Positions 1-7,005 of a stretch of DNA of 64,000 nt are shown here, piece after piece (within the stretch, counting starts at the first letter, position 1; the number at the start of each line of letters is the position of its first letter). A program made the translations under genes and the position numbers. Source of the DNA: a virus; IMG/VR virus record IMGVR_UViG_3300032093_000121, positions 1 through 64,000 of that record; one strand, 5' to 3'. Under the pieces are notes generated by a model. It was not told the DNA's origin. It ran no database searches and worked only from the letters and a program-made list of their open reading frames with translations.

Positions 1-114
1 GGACCACTCCCGGTGGCCGTCCCTCGACGGCCGTTGATGGGGTGGGGTGGGGGGAGGGACCCGATCGGGTGACCGAGTCCCTCGTGTCCTGCTCAGGCGG
101 CCTGAGTGCTGACC
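1..114. repeat. Terminal repeat, left copy
   Basis: Bases 1-114 recur at 63886-64000. The only difference I see is a run of six G here (49-54) against seven in the right copy (63934-63940). The repeat runs into the 3' end of the gene at 93-590 and may continue beyond the window. It means the contig is circular (assembler overlap) or has direct terminal repeats. The segment also holds a perfect hairpin (GGCCGTC at 15-21 with GACGGCC at 26-32). Confidence 0.95.
39..58 (+). other. G-quadruplex motif
   Basis: Four G-runs of 4, 4, 6 and 3 bases are separated by single bases, a textbook motif for a stable intramolecular G-quadruplex with one-base loops. It lies downstream of the gene at 93-590 (minus strand), inside the terminal repeat. 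The right-hand copy is at 63924-63944 with seven G in the third run. Confidence 0.75.
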
Positions 115-590
115 TCGGTGGTCTTGCCCTTGGCCTCCCATGCCTTGACCGCTGCATCATACTCAGCGTCGGTCGGCTCCCGGAGGGTGAGGTAGCCAAG
201 CTCAGCGAAGAAGGTCACGTCGCTGACGATCAGTCCCTCGGTCACCTTGCAGTGGAGGAGAGTCATCCCCTCCTTGTACAGGTGGAAGCGCTTGACACAG
301 TTGCCCTTGCCCGGATGACCCTTGATGGAGTCAATGACCCGGAGCATCTTGCGCTGAGGGCGAGCCACCACTGGCTCAGAGGACAGACCCTTGATGGCCT
401 TGCCATTGGTGTGAAGGGTGACCCCGAGGCCGGACTCGGCCTTGGCAGCGACGTTCTGACGGGCGACTTCAATCGGGGCCAGAGTGGCCGGAGCCTTGAC
501 GGCGGGAGCGGACTGGGTGACCGGAGCCTTGGCAGCGGGAGCCTTGGCAGCGCGGACAGTGGACTTGGCAGTGGAAGCGAGCTTGGTCAT
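93..590 (-). CDS. Hypothetical protein, paralogue of the 27570-28340 product
   Basis: 165 aa, ATG start with GGAG upstream. The N-terminal 55 residues are rich in Ala, Pro and Lys and look disordered. Residues about 80-155 align by eye with residues about 108-181 of the product at 27570-28340: both have an R-x-M-[LF]-R-x-I start, a YK/TDGMT-like core and an EPTDAEY/DPTDEEF motif before a final Trp. It lies between the small terminase gene and, across the contig join, DUF4326, so it is probably co-transcribed with packaging genes from the promoter at 639-667. Function unknown. Confidence 0.85.
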   Translation of the reverse strand: MTKLASTAKSTVRAAKAPAAKAPVTQSAPAVKAPATLAPIEVARQNVAAKAESGLGVTLHTNGKAIKGLSSEPVVARPQRKMLRVIDSIKGHPGKGNCVKRFHLYKEGMTLLHCKVTEGLIVSDVTFFAELGYLTLREPTDAEYDAAVKAWEAKGKTTEVSTQAA

Positions 591-638
591 TTGAGTTCTC
601 CGTTAAGCGGTGGGCGTCATTGCCTGTACCGTGATTTG

Positions 639-667
639 AGTATGCCATGTCCCAACGGGGAACGCAA
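639..667 (-). promoter_or_regulatory. Promoter, TTGC class, for 93-590
   Basis: On the minus strand TTGCGT (662-667) is followed by a 17-base spacer and CATACT (639-644). It belongs to the TTGC-type class also seen at 28.4, 35.6, 58.8 and 61.2 kb and lacks the TGAAC element of the other class. It sits about 50 bases upstream of the ATG at 590. Confidence 0.6.
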
Positions 668-815
668 GCACTATTTTTCAGTTGGACACATTATTTTTGG
701 GACTCCCTTCTGGCAGGCGATCGGGCGCGCGATTAGCACAGACCGTGATCGGTTGCAAGGACTTTCTGTCTGCTGAGACAGATTGATACTGACTGATGCA
801 GATCGGCAACACCAG

Positions 816-838
816 ATAGGACAGGGTTGCTGTCCTAT
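816..838. other. Perfect 9-bp inverted repeat
   Basis: ATAGGACAG and CTGTCCTAT flank a five-base loop. No T-run follows on either strand, so it is not a standard terminator. It could be a protein-binding site or an RNA hairpin in the transcript coming from the small terminase gene. Confidence 0.6.
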
Positions 839-1017
839 GTCTGAGATCTCCGTCGAGAGGCGTTCCGTCGCAGACGTGGTCACCTACCGACCCACCGACA
901 GACGGACGTCTCTGAGGGACGTGAGGCCGAGAGAGGGACGATCGAGGACGGATCGAGACCGACCGAGGACGGACGAGAGACCGGAGGACTCCGTCGGTTA
1001 CCGACCTGGAGCTCTGC

Positions 1018-1138
1018 CGAGAATGTCTAGATGACAGGTGAATCTTATCATGTGACGATCGCATCTTGTCAGGCAACCGAGCCCAAGAGAAGGAGCTGCC
1101 GAGGTCTCGGGAGAATGTCCAGATGACATATCAATCTT
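1018..1138. repeat. Direct repeat pair upstream of 93-590
   Basis: Two near-identical units of about 28 bases begin at 1018 and 1111, both with GAGAATGTC[TC]AGATGACA and ending AATCTT, 93 bases apart. Each contains TGTC...GACA, a short dyad. The second copy overlaps the 3' end of the small terminase gene. Candidate binding sites for a terminase or regulator. Confidence 0.55.
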
Positions 1139-1670
1139 GCCCTTCTACCTCTTGGGCTTCACCCTCAATCGTCTGTCCAGTGTAGCGAGCTTCCCAGTCG
1201 TCGATGCTTGTCACATCGGCCGGAGCGACCAGAACACCGCCGGAGACTTTGACGTCCACTTCTCGCTTGTCGCGATACCCCTCGTCGTGCTTCTTGAGTT
1301 CCAGCTCGATGAGTCGGATGGGATAGATCTTTTCCTCGCTGACGACGTTACCCTGTCGATCGTAGGTGGTCTTGGTCTGGCCTTCGAATACGAGAGTTTG
1401 ATGGTGCTCGATCAGGCGAGAGCGATAGGTCTCCTCGGCTTCAAGGCAGGCTTCGGCGAACTCCGGATCGAGTTCGAGATGAGCTCGTACAGTCTTTCCT
1501 GTAACTCCAGCAGCGGAAGCCGATGTTCCCATCCGACCATGCTTCGCGTATTCCTCCAGGAACCGTTGTTTCGCGGCTTCGTCGAATGTCCCACGCTGAG
1601 CGACGATCTTGACTCGCCATTCTCCGTCGGGGCCTTGATATTGGACGGGAGCGAATTTAGACGTGGTCAT
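1131..1670 (-). CDS. terS: Terminase small subunit
   Basis: 179 aa from the ATG at 1670, which has AGGAG upstream; the frame stays open further upstream but without a better start. An N-terminal helix-turn-helix-like region (about residues 20-65, with SASAAGVTGKTVRAHL) is followed by helices and an oligomerisation-type region, typical of small terminases that recognise phage DNA and hand it to the large subunit. On the circular map it lies upstream of the large terminase, separated by five small genes across the contig ends. Its own promoter is at 1726-1755. The assignment rests on the HTH pattern and on position. Confidence 0.7.
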   Translation of the reverse strand: MTTSKFAPVQYQGPDGEWRVKIVAQRGTFDEAAKQRFLEEYAKHGRMGTSASAAGVTGKTVRAHLELDPEFAEACLEAEETYRSRLIEHHQTLVFEGQTKTTYDRQGNVVSEEKIYPIRLIELELKKHDEGYRDKREVDVKVSGGVLVAPADVTSIDDWEARYTGQTIEGEAQEVEGQD

Positions 1671-1725
1671 GGGAGATTTTCTCCTGTTCGCGGGGGAGTA
1701 AGAAAACGACAGAAGCCGCAGTGTC

Positions 1726-1755
1726 ACTATAGCCCAGCGAGGAGGCACCTGACAA
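1726..1755 (-). promoter_or_regulatory. Promoter for small terminase
   Basis: TTGTCA (1750-1755) with an 18-base spacer and TATAGT (1726-1731) on the minus strand. The -35 resembles the TTGTCA class, but the spacer lacks TGAAC and is one base longer. It probably starts the packaging and structural transcription unit. Confidence 0.6.
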
Positions 1756-1760
1756 GTCAA

Positions 1761-2130
1761 GATTGAGTAGAGTCAACCAATGATCAGACTGACATCCAAA
1801 TTGATAAGCAATAACAACAGCTTATCTCTATTTATTTCACTTACTTAATTAATCAATAACTGACACTACTAACTTCTAGCCAGCTTACGCCACAGCCCTC
1901 CCTTCCTCTGGGCATACCCACGGTCCACCTGCGAATGTCATACTGTCCCACGCAAATTGCCCCATGCCGCCAGCCCTCCGAACTTGCGCCGCCTGTAGTG
2001 CCACCAACTGACAGGCGGAGGAAGTAACATTCACCGGAGAAACTCCAATGTTTACAAGGTCGTGTCAGAGCCATATACTGTCAGTCAGCCGCCTCCCTGG
2101 CTCCACTTACGTCGCAGAAAGGGCACTCGA
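1761..2130. other. Divergent noncoding region, AT-rich start
   Basis: About 370 bases between the leftward small terminase promoter and the only rightward gene. It begins AT-rich and contains a perfect 7-bp inverted repeat (GATAAGC and GCTTATC, about 1801-1824) followed by T-rich sequence. Its right part shares words with the noncoding region at 35645-35960, including GAGGAAGT, CCAATGTTT-CAA and CTCCACTTACTT-like motifs. The rightward promoter (2051-2079) lies inside. It is a candidate regulatory or replication-origin region. Confidence 0.5.
2051..2079 (+). promoter_or_regulatory. Rightward promoter for 2131-2736
   Basis: TTTACA (2051-2056), a 17-base spacer and TATACT (2074-2079). It is the best plus-strand promoter I see and decides the start: the ATG at 2131 is downstream of it, while an in-frame upstream start at 2062 would overlap the -10. 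Confidence 0.7.
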
Positions 2131-2736
2131 ATGTCAATCAAGTTAACTCGACCCATTGCAGCAGACGGAGTTCGTCTGTACTACCGAACAAAATACGATA
2201 TCCGCGAGGGCATGGTGGGAGGCCATTATCGAGGTCACATGTTTATTCCACCAAAGAACAACAGTGAGAAGGGATTGTTCAGACTGATGGACCCAGACAA
2301 CGTCATGACCTGCATTCGTTTATACCGATGGTTCCTGAAAGAATACGAGCGAGTCAAATTGAGAGCCGATGGCAACTGGTCGGGGTTGATACAGAAAGAC
2401 GATCTGATGAACCAGTGTTTCCAAGATTGGCCGAGTGTGGGGAAACACCGAGTCGGGCGTTTGCTAAGGCTGATCGTGCAGTACGAGACAAACTTCCAGC
2501 GCAATCGTACCGACAAGATGGCGACACAGATGTTCTGGCGATGGACTCATCCACTTGACATTGTGTATGGGTTGGAACACCTGATGCTGACTTGGCTTCC
2601 CAAAGTGGTAAAGGCAGACGACGGCTCATGTGAAACGATTGATGATCTGATGGAAGAGTTCGAGATCCTCAGAGACCAGACAAAGGAAGAGGACCATGCT
2701 CTTATTGAGATGATCCTCGAAAAGAACCTTAGATAA
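2131..2736 (+). CDS. Hypothetical protein, only rightward gene
   Basis: 201 aa from the ATG at 2131, about 50 bases after the promoter, with AGAAAGGG upstream. It is a basic, Trp/Tyr-rich globular-looking protein without signal peptide or membrane segment; the C-terminal 45 residues are acidic and helical. I do not recognise the family. Its lone opposite orientation, own promoter and position between the late promoter and the small-gene region suggest a separately timed product, such as an early regulator or takeover protein. It converges on the AAA+ gene with a hairpin between them. Confidence 0.8.
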   Translation: MSIKLTRPIAADGVRLYYRTKYDIREGMVGGHYRGHMFIPPKNNSEKGLFRLMDPDNVMTCIRLYRWFLKEYERVKLRADGNWSGLIQKDDLMNQCFQDWPSVGKHRVGRLLRLIVQYETNFQRNRTDKMATQMFWRWTHPLDIVYGLEHLMLTWLPKVVKADDGSCETIDDLMEEFEILRDQTKEEDHALIEMILEKNLR

Positions 2737-2754
2737 TTTTTGACGAACCGATTG

Positions 2755-2782
2755 CGCCCAGAGGTGAGACTGACGGCCTCCT
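2755..2782. terminator. Hairpin between convergent genes
   Basis: GCCCAGAG and CTCTGGGC form a perfect 8-bp stem between the end of the rightward gene at 2131-2736 and the end of the leftward AAA+ gene. Its central position suggests a bidirectional terminator, but there is no strong T-run on either side. Confidence 0.45.
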
Positions 2783-2798
2783 CTCTGGGCTTCTCGGA

Positions 2799-4214
2799 CT
2801 AGTTCAGATTGGAGCGCCTCTCGGAAGTCTGCTGTTGCTGAACCTCGGTGAGGAACTCCGCCTTCCACTCGTTCAGAGCGAACTCATGCTGCAAGGAGCG
2901 GTTCTCATCAAAGAGGTCATTGACCGCACGGAGAACGTCCTGCACTGTGACGCCGCGAGGTATTCCGTCGAGTTTGTCACGATTGAATGCAAGTCGTTTT
3001 GCTCGCATTGGAACGCTCGCCGCCATTGCTCCGGATACGATATGCTCGAGGGTGAAAGCCTTCGCCTTCATGTCCTTCAGTTTGCCCTCTTCGATACCGA
3101 TGGCGTGAGCCTCCAGGATGATCTTGTGAGGATCAGTGAACGACTCGAGCGCAGCGAACACGAGGTCCTCTATGGAGACCTTGTCGTCCTTCAGTATGCC
3201 GTGGAAGTTCTTCTGGAGGATCACTCGGAGAGCTTCCTTGTTCGGACGTTTGACGACGATTTTGAAGTCACAGCGGCCATCACGCAAGACGGCTTGATCG
3301 ATCACCTCCGGACGGTTCGTTGCCAAGAGGACGAACGCTCCAGACTCTTGCATCCCGTCCATTTCAGCGAGGAAGGTTGCCACTTGGCTTTCTTCCCACG
3401 GTGCGACACGACGCACTCTTCCGGTCCTATCGGGCAGAAGGACTTCGGCCTCGTCCATGAACACGAGCAGAGGGTGACCGTAATGATTGCGGTATTCGCG
3501 AGCATACGTGAAGATCGCTTTGATGCGCTCCTCTGTTTCGCCGACATACATCGACTGGAGCTCACTGCCAGAGATCGACAAGAACTCAGTTGTCGATCCG
3601 TACAGCCGCTTCATCTCGGAGGCAGCGGCCTTCGCGAACATTGTCTTGCCACATCCTGGAGGCCCAGAGAGGAGAGCGCCCTTCGGCATTTTCATGCCAT
3701 AGGCTTCATAGAGAGCCTTGTGCTTGATGGGAGCCTCGATCGCATCGCGAAGCAAGCCGAGCGCTGCATCGTTACCGACGATATCATCGAAAGACTGTTG
3801 AGGAGCCTCGCAGATATATTCCGCAACGGCTTTGCGAGCTTCCTTCAGTGATTCAGGCTTGTCATCGGATGCTTCGCGAAGGATGCTGTCACGAATACCA
3901 GCCTTATCACGAAGAGCACCGAGGATCATCTCTTCCATCATAATGAAAGGAATTTCACGCCCATTCATTGTCGCCATATTCTCGGTCCTTCCTGACCTTC
4001 TGCCACCACCGAAGGAACCGCGTCCTCCGAGACGAGCTGTTTCTGGATTGCAACTCGCGCAGTTGGGATCACCACAACCACGCAGTTGATATTGACGAGG
4101 CTCTTCAATACGAGGAGCTTCTTGTTCTTTCGGCCGCTCGATCTTGTTCGGCCCTCTGTAGTTCGGATCAAAGGGAGAGCCGAACTTCTTGTCCTTGTCA
4201 TTGCGTCTCGACAT
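2799..4214 (-). CDS. AAA+ ATPase of the proteasomal/FtsH/Cdc48-like type
   Basis: 471 aa. A low-complexity N-terminus carries Cys47-x4-Cys52-x2-Cys55, a possible zinc knuckle. The single AAA+ module has Walker A GPPGCGKT (184-191), Walker B VFMDEAE (about 251-257), sensor-1 ATNRP (298-302) and arginine-finger candidates R311/R314. The layout resembles the substrate-remodelling ATPases (FtsH, proteasome-activating nucleotidases, Cdc48) rather than clamp loaders. No protease domain is fused. It probably unfolds or remodels a protein complex; the target is unknown. The small gene at 4217-4447 lies just upstream and shares its promoter (4473-4501). Confidence 0.85.
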   Translation of the reverse strand: MSRRNDKDKKFGSPFDPNYRGPNKIERPKEQEAPRIEEPRQYQLRGCGDPNCASCNPETARLGGRGSFGGGRRSGRTENMATMNGREIPFIMMEEMILGALRDKAGIRDSILREASDDKPESLKEARKAVAEYICEAPQQSFDDIVGNDAALGLLRDAIEAPIKHKALYEAYGMKMPKGALLSGPPGCGKTMFAKAAASEMKRLYGSTTEFLSISGSELQSMYVGETEERIKAIFTYAREYRNHYGHPLLVFMDEAEVLLPDRTGRVRRVAPWEESQVATFLAEMDGMQESGAFVLLATNRPEVIDQAVLRDGRCDFKIVVKRPNKEALRVILQKNFHGILKDDKVSIEDLVFAALESFTDPHKIILEAHAIGIEEGKLKDMKAKAFTLEHIVSGAMAASVPMRAKRLAFNRDKLDGIPRGVTVQDVLRAVNDLFDENRSLQHEFALNEWKAEFLTEVQQQQTSERRSNLN

Positions 4215-4216
4215 CT

Positions 4217-4447
4217 TCAGCCCTCTACCTTGTGGAGTTCACCGTTTTCCTGGCGAACGTATTTCTGTCCTTTGCCAAGGCCGAGACCTCCGGGACGACC
4301 GAAGAGATCGTAGCTGGCCTGAGTCATGGTCGCCCATGGACCGCTCATCGTGGCAGCGTCATAGATGACCTCTCCCGGCTCATTTGTGAAAGGTTGGCCG
4401 AAATCGTCTTCTGACATCCGTTCGGCGCTGAGGTATCTGTCTGCCAT
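4217..4447 (-). CDS. Small hypothetical protein
   Basis: 76 aa, begins with MADRY like the small protein at 7785-8003 and has a Gly-rich segment near residues 50-60. No recognised domain. First gene behind the promoter at 4473-4501, with the AAA+ gene two bases downstream, so the two are probably co-expressed. Confidence 0.7.
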   Translation of the reverse strand: MADRYLSAERMSEDDFGQPFTNEPGEVIYDAATMSGPWATMTQASYDLFGRPGGLGLGKGQKYVRQENGELHKVEG

Positions 4448-4472
4448 GAGTAACTCCTATTGCTATGAACTC

Positions 4473-4501
4473 ACCATACCATCCAGGAGTTCAATTGACA
4501 A
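4473..4501 (-). promoter_or_regulatory. TTGTCA-TGAAC class promoter
   Basis: TTGTCA (4496-4501), then two bases and TGAAC, a 17-base spacer in all, and TATGGT (4473-4478). Drives 4217-4447 and the AAA+ gene. Confidence 0.75.
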
Positions 4502-4539
4502 GTGCTTTGTTTCTACCAGAGAACGTTTATACCGAGACG

Positions 4540-4678
4540 CTCAGACAGCCGCTCAGAGCCGCCACCTGCTAGGCTACCATTGCCCGGACCCATGCCTGAA
4601 CGCCTCTGAGGCCGCTCTGAGGGCTGGCGAATGGGCCATTGCACGGTCAACCTGCCTTGCGCTGCTCCAGCAGTTCCT
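4540..4678. repeat. GC-rich dispersed repeat element
   Basis: Noncoding, GC-rich stretch with words shared with other intergenic regions. The 18-mer CCTCTGAGGCCGCTCTGA at 4603-4620 recurs in reverse complement at 15073-15090. GCTAGGCTA-type words recur near 22.2 kb. Confidence 0.6.
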
Positions 4679-4894
4679 TCATCCTCTGAAGAGCTGAATG
4701 ATCGGCAAGATGACAGGTGACCAGCCCAAGAGAAGCAGCAGGATGAAGAGAGGAACGGAGAGAACCCTCTTTACCACGGCCAGTCCAGGATGCTGACGAT
4801 CCCATTCGGCGTAATACTCGTTCCACTGGCGAGTAGTCTTCACACCGTATGCGTCCATTTCCTGGAGGCGCTTCTTCTCTTGGGCCAGATCCAT
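4679..4894 (-). CDS. Small membrane protein
   Basis: 71 aa from the ATG at 4894, two bases after the stop of the DUF3846-like gene, with GAGGAGC upstream inside that gene. About 40 polar residues with a coiled character are followed by one strong hydrophobic segment (about residues 45-68). Probably a single-pass inner-membrane protein with a cytoplasmic N-terminus. A longer in-frame start (5140) would overlap the upstream gene by 240 bases and is unlikely. Confidence 0.7.
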   Translation of the reverse strand: MDLAQEKKRLQEMDAYGVKTTRQWNEYYAEWDRQHPGLAVVKRVLSVPLFILLLLLGWSPVILPIIQLFRG

Positions 4895-4896
4895 GG

Positions 4897-5247
4897 TCAA
4901 AGCTCCTCTTGGAACTTGACTGATTTGAAAAGGTCGATCACTGCGGAACGAGGAGCAGTCCACTCGTTGCCTTCGCCTGTGACTTCGATGTCGTTGACGA
5001 TGAGTCCCTTGCCAAGGAACCATCCCTGACCAGCGAACTGGAACCTGCCCTTCGGCTTGTCCCGCTTGACGAGAGCTTCCTCGTCCACGTAGACGACGTC
5101 GCCGTTGGCAAGACGAACAGCGGCCTCGATCATATCGCACTGGATATGTTCGTAGGCCGACTTGAGATCATCGGAGCCGAGCTCAACGATGGAGACCTTG
5201 CGCTCGGCAGGGTCGATGAGAATTGCGTGACGGACCCGCTTGTCCAT
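4897..5247 (-). CDS. DUF3846-like protein
   Basis: 116 aa. The pattern (an ILIDP start, an IGCD-like IQCDMIE stretch, a YVDEEAL core and a late GKGLIVND segment) matches the DUF3846 family found in phages and mobile elements. Function not established. Lies between the acidic small protein (5327-5482) and the membrane protein, tightly spaced. Confidence 0.7.
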   Translation of the reverse strand: MDKRVRHAILIDPAERKVSIVELGSDDLKSAYEHIQCDMIEAAVRLANGDVVYVDEEALVKRDKPKGRFQFAGQGWFLGKGLIVNDIEVTGEGNEWTAPRSAVIDLFKSVKFQEEL

Positions 5248-5326
5248 GATAACCTCCTCCCCCGTGAATGGAACTGGCCGACCTCGGGGGTGGAGGTCGG
5301 CCAGCGCTCAGAAGTCGACCAGGACC

Positions 5327-5482
5327 TTAGTCCTCGCCGCCCTCGTCGCCTTCGCCGTCGCCGGCATCGTCGCCCGAATCGTCGCCGCCATTGTCTTCGC
5401 CGGTGCCTTCGCCGCCGTTGTCGTCGACCTGCTGTTCGGTATCGTCGGGGCCAGTGCCGCCTTCGTTGTCCAAGTTGCTCAT
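5327..5482 (-). CDS. Very acidic low-complexity protein
   Basis: 51 aa from the ATG at 5482, which has AAGGAGG upstream. Composition is almost entirely Asp, Glu and Gly, so it should be disordered and strongly negative. Such phage proteins are sometimes DNA mimics, but composition alone cannot show this. An alternative upstream start at 5524 lacks a good ribosome site. Confidence 0.65.
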   Translation of the reverse strand: MSNLDNEGGTGPDDTEQQVDDNGGEGTGEDNGGDDSGDDAGDGEGDEGGED

Positions 5483-5528
5483 CTTGAGCCTCCTTCCGTT
5501 GTTGAGCTGTCTCATCAGTGACACTTGC

Positions 5529-6161
5529 TCAGGGTGCCAGACGATCGCTATGCGACCGTTTCGACCGGGAAACCTTCGTCGTCAGTTTCCACGCCGGGTT
5601 GACCGTCGACTTCCTGACGCATCCATTCACGGTACTTGTCCAGGAGATAGGTGCGACAGAAGGCGTGGAAGGATAGCCCTCGATACCGGCGAACGCCATG
5701 CCCATGTTCACGTGATGGATGGTGCAAGCCGGATCGGTCGGCATTGCTTCGAGGATCTTCCAGGCTTTCGGCCCGAGATAGTCCTTGATATCCTTGATGG
5801 CAGCGGCGTCGTTGGCTTTACGATCGGGACCGTTGTAGCGGATGTTGGTCTTCATCATTGCCTCCTTGGTTAATGACATCACTATGCCACGCCGATGTTC
5901 AAATGACAAGCCTATTGTTTCCTTTAGGAAAGTCAGACCGGCTCCCGTGATGAAGACCCTCTCTCCGTCGGAAACGATCAATCCCCGGCGGAGCAGCGTG
6001 TAAGGAGTGGTGGAGTGACCCGAGGTCGCAGGGACACCGTCGATGCAGAGGCGAACCCACCGATCGAATGTCCCGACCTTCCCATTGGCCAGAGCCATGA
6101 GAATGTGAGCCTGGAGGGCGTTCCAGGTATTGGGATTGACCATCGGCTCCTTGAGTTCCAT
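5529..6161 (-). CDS. Open frame: winged-helix-like N-terminal part reading into the next gene
   Basis: The start overlaps the stop of the methyltransferase-like gene (TGATG). The first 80-100 residues (AHILMAL, TPYTLLRRGLI, ITGAGLTFL) look like a small winged-helix or MarR-like fold. The frame then runs without a stop through a promoter (5881-5909) and into a gene with its own strong ribosome site at 5858. The real C-terminus probably lies near 5900; a small indel near there may have removed the stop. Treat residues past about 95 with suspicion. Confidence 0.5.
   Translation of the reverse strand: MELKEPMVNPNTWNALQAHILMALANGKVGTFDRWVRLCIDGVPATSGHSTTPYTLLRRGLIVSDGERVFITGAGLTFLKETIGLSFEHRRGIVMSLTKEAMMKTNIRYNGPDRKANDAAAIKDIKDYLGPKAWKILEAMPTDPACTIHHVNMGMAFAGIEGYPSTPSVAPISWTSTVNGCVRKSTVNPAWKLTTKVSRSKRSHSDRLAP
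5548..5858 (-). pseudogene. Small gene with apparent frameshift
   Basis: ATGATG at 5858 follows AAGGAGG and the promoter at 5881-5909. The frame starting there encodes a sensible helical protein up to about 5690. After that the sensible coding continues in the -1 frame (HAFCRTYLLDKYREWMRQ and an acidic tail, stop at 5548-5550), while the original frame turns into Ser/Thr-rich junk ending at 5529. One base seems to be missing near 5685-5695, through a sequencing error or a true mutation. No canonical slippery heptamer is present. If restored, the product is about 103 aa, function unknown. Confidence 0.6.
5881..5909 (-). promoter_or_regulatory. TTGTCA-TGAAC class promoter
   Basis: TTGTCA (5904-5909) followed by TT and TGAAC, 17-base spacer, CATAGT (5881-5886). 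It lies just upstream of the start at 5858 and inside the apparent read-through frame of 5529-6161. Confidence 0.7.
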
Positions 6162-6760
6162 CAGAATGTCCTCACCCCACCGACACGGAGAAGGCGACGA
6201 GCCCATCGGTCGATTGCCCAAGCAGACTGGATCTTCGCTGCCTTCCGGAACTTGATCATCAGATCGAAGTGCATCCGTGCGAGACCGTTGTTGCCATCGC
6301 AGTAGATGTCGTGCCAAGCGAGGTTCCACTTCTGGTCGCCGATGACAAAGTCGAACGCGTCCTGCACGTGGATCGTGACCCGAGGATTATCGCGGAATTG
6401 CCTACCGAAGTGAGAAGCGATTTCCGGATCCTTTTCGATGACATCAATGTGCTCGACATTGGAGTTCCCCAGCGCCATGCGGACGAAGCAGCCAAAGCCG
6501 AGACCAGTCTTCAGGATGCGACCCTCAGCCAGCCAGACAGCCTGGAGATGGCGAGACAGCTCGCTGTCGCTGTCGTCCATGATTGTGAAGCCGCCGAAGC
6601 CCTCGTCGCTGACGGTGTGGAACGAACCGCCCGAGTGAGCGTCGAACAGGAACGCGTCTCCGTTGTAGAGCATCGCATTCATGTGACCACTCTTGGACTT
6701 CCAAGGCAGAAGGTCGCGAGGCAGCTTCCCCGCATTCAGTAGAGAACCTGTGTCCATCAT
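6161..6760 (-). CDS. Spermidine-synthase/methyltransferase-like protein
   Basis: 199 aa. The central Rossmann part shows the motif I-like GRILKTGLGFGCF, the acidic motif II HIDVIEKDPE (ribose-binding type) and a later VQDAFDF, as in class I methyltransferases and especially the spermidine-synthase-like family. A catalytic assignment is not possible by eye, and it may bind SAM or decarboxylated SAM. Overlaps both neighbours by a few bases, so it is translationally coupled. Confidence 0.65.
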   Translation of the reverse strand: MMDTGSLLNAGKLPRDLLPWKSKSGHMNAMLYNGDAFLFDAHSGGSFHTVSDEGFGGFTIMDDSDSELSRHLQAVWLAEGRILKTGLGFGCFVRMALGNSNVEHIDVIEKDPEIASHFGRQFRDNPRVTIHVQDAFDFVIGDQKWNLAWHDIYCDGNNGLARMHFDLMIKFRKAAKIQSAWAIDRWARRLLRVGGVRTF

Positions 6761-7005
6761 GCAACCACCCTTGGTTCCCGTGTGAAGTTGTGCAACTTCT
6801 CCGGATTCTTTGGAGCTGGCTTCGGAGTGAAGTCAACCTCATTCTTTGTCTTCATGACCAAGACTGAGTGATCATGGTTGAGAGCCCACGACATATGACG
6901 AAAGAGCCAGCGACGGCTCTCCTGGTCTTCAAAGTCGATGGTGACAATCTTCGGTGGCTCGTCAAGAGCATGACGATCTCGAGTTTGAACTTTCACGGGT
7001 TTCAC
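6757..7005 (-). CDS. Small hypothetical protein
   Basis: 82 aa, GTG start overlapping the upstream stop (GTGA); its stop overlaps the methyltransferase-like start. Mixed alpha/beta composition, basic Pro/Lys-rich stretch near residues 58-70. No recognised domain. Confidence 0.65.
   Translation of the reverse strand: MKPVKVQTRDRHALDEPPKIVTIDFEDQESRRWLFRHMSWALNHDHSVLVMKTKNEVDFTPKPAPKNPEKLHNFTREPRVVA

Larger units (their letters stand above)
591..1130. other. Noncoding region between small terminase and 93-590; possible packaging site
   Basis: 540 bases without a convincing gene. It holds the promoter at 639-667, a perfect 9-bp inverted repeat (816-824 with 830-838, 5-base loop), a purine-rich stretch at about 925-1000 with repeated CGAGGACGGA words, and two copies of a roughly 28-base unit (1018-1045 and 1111-1138) sharing GAGAATGTC-AGATGACA. 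Small terminases often bind DNA close to their own gene, so this is a candidate pac region; that is inference from position and repeats. Confidence 0.5.

Noticed and set aside
42-776. Plus-strand open frame of 244 codons at the left end
   Set aside because: Starts in the G-rich repeat and runs opposite the real gene at 93-590; composition follows that gene.
925-1000. CRISPR array
   Set aside because: The repeats are short and irregular with no uniform spacers, and no cas genes are present anywhere.
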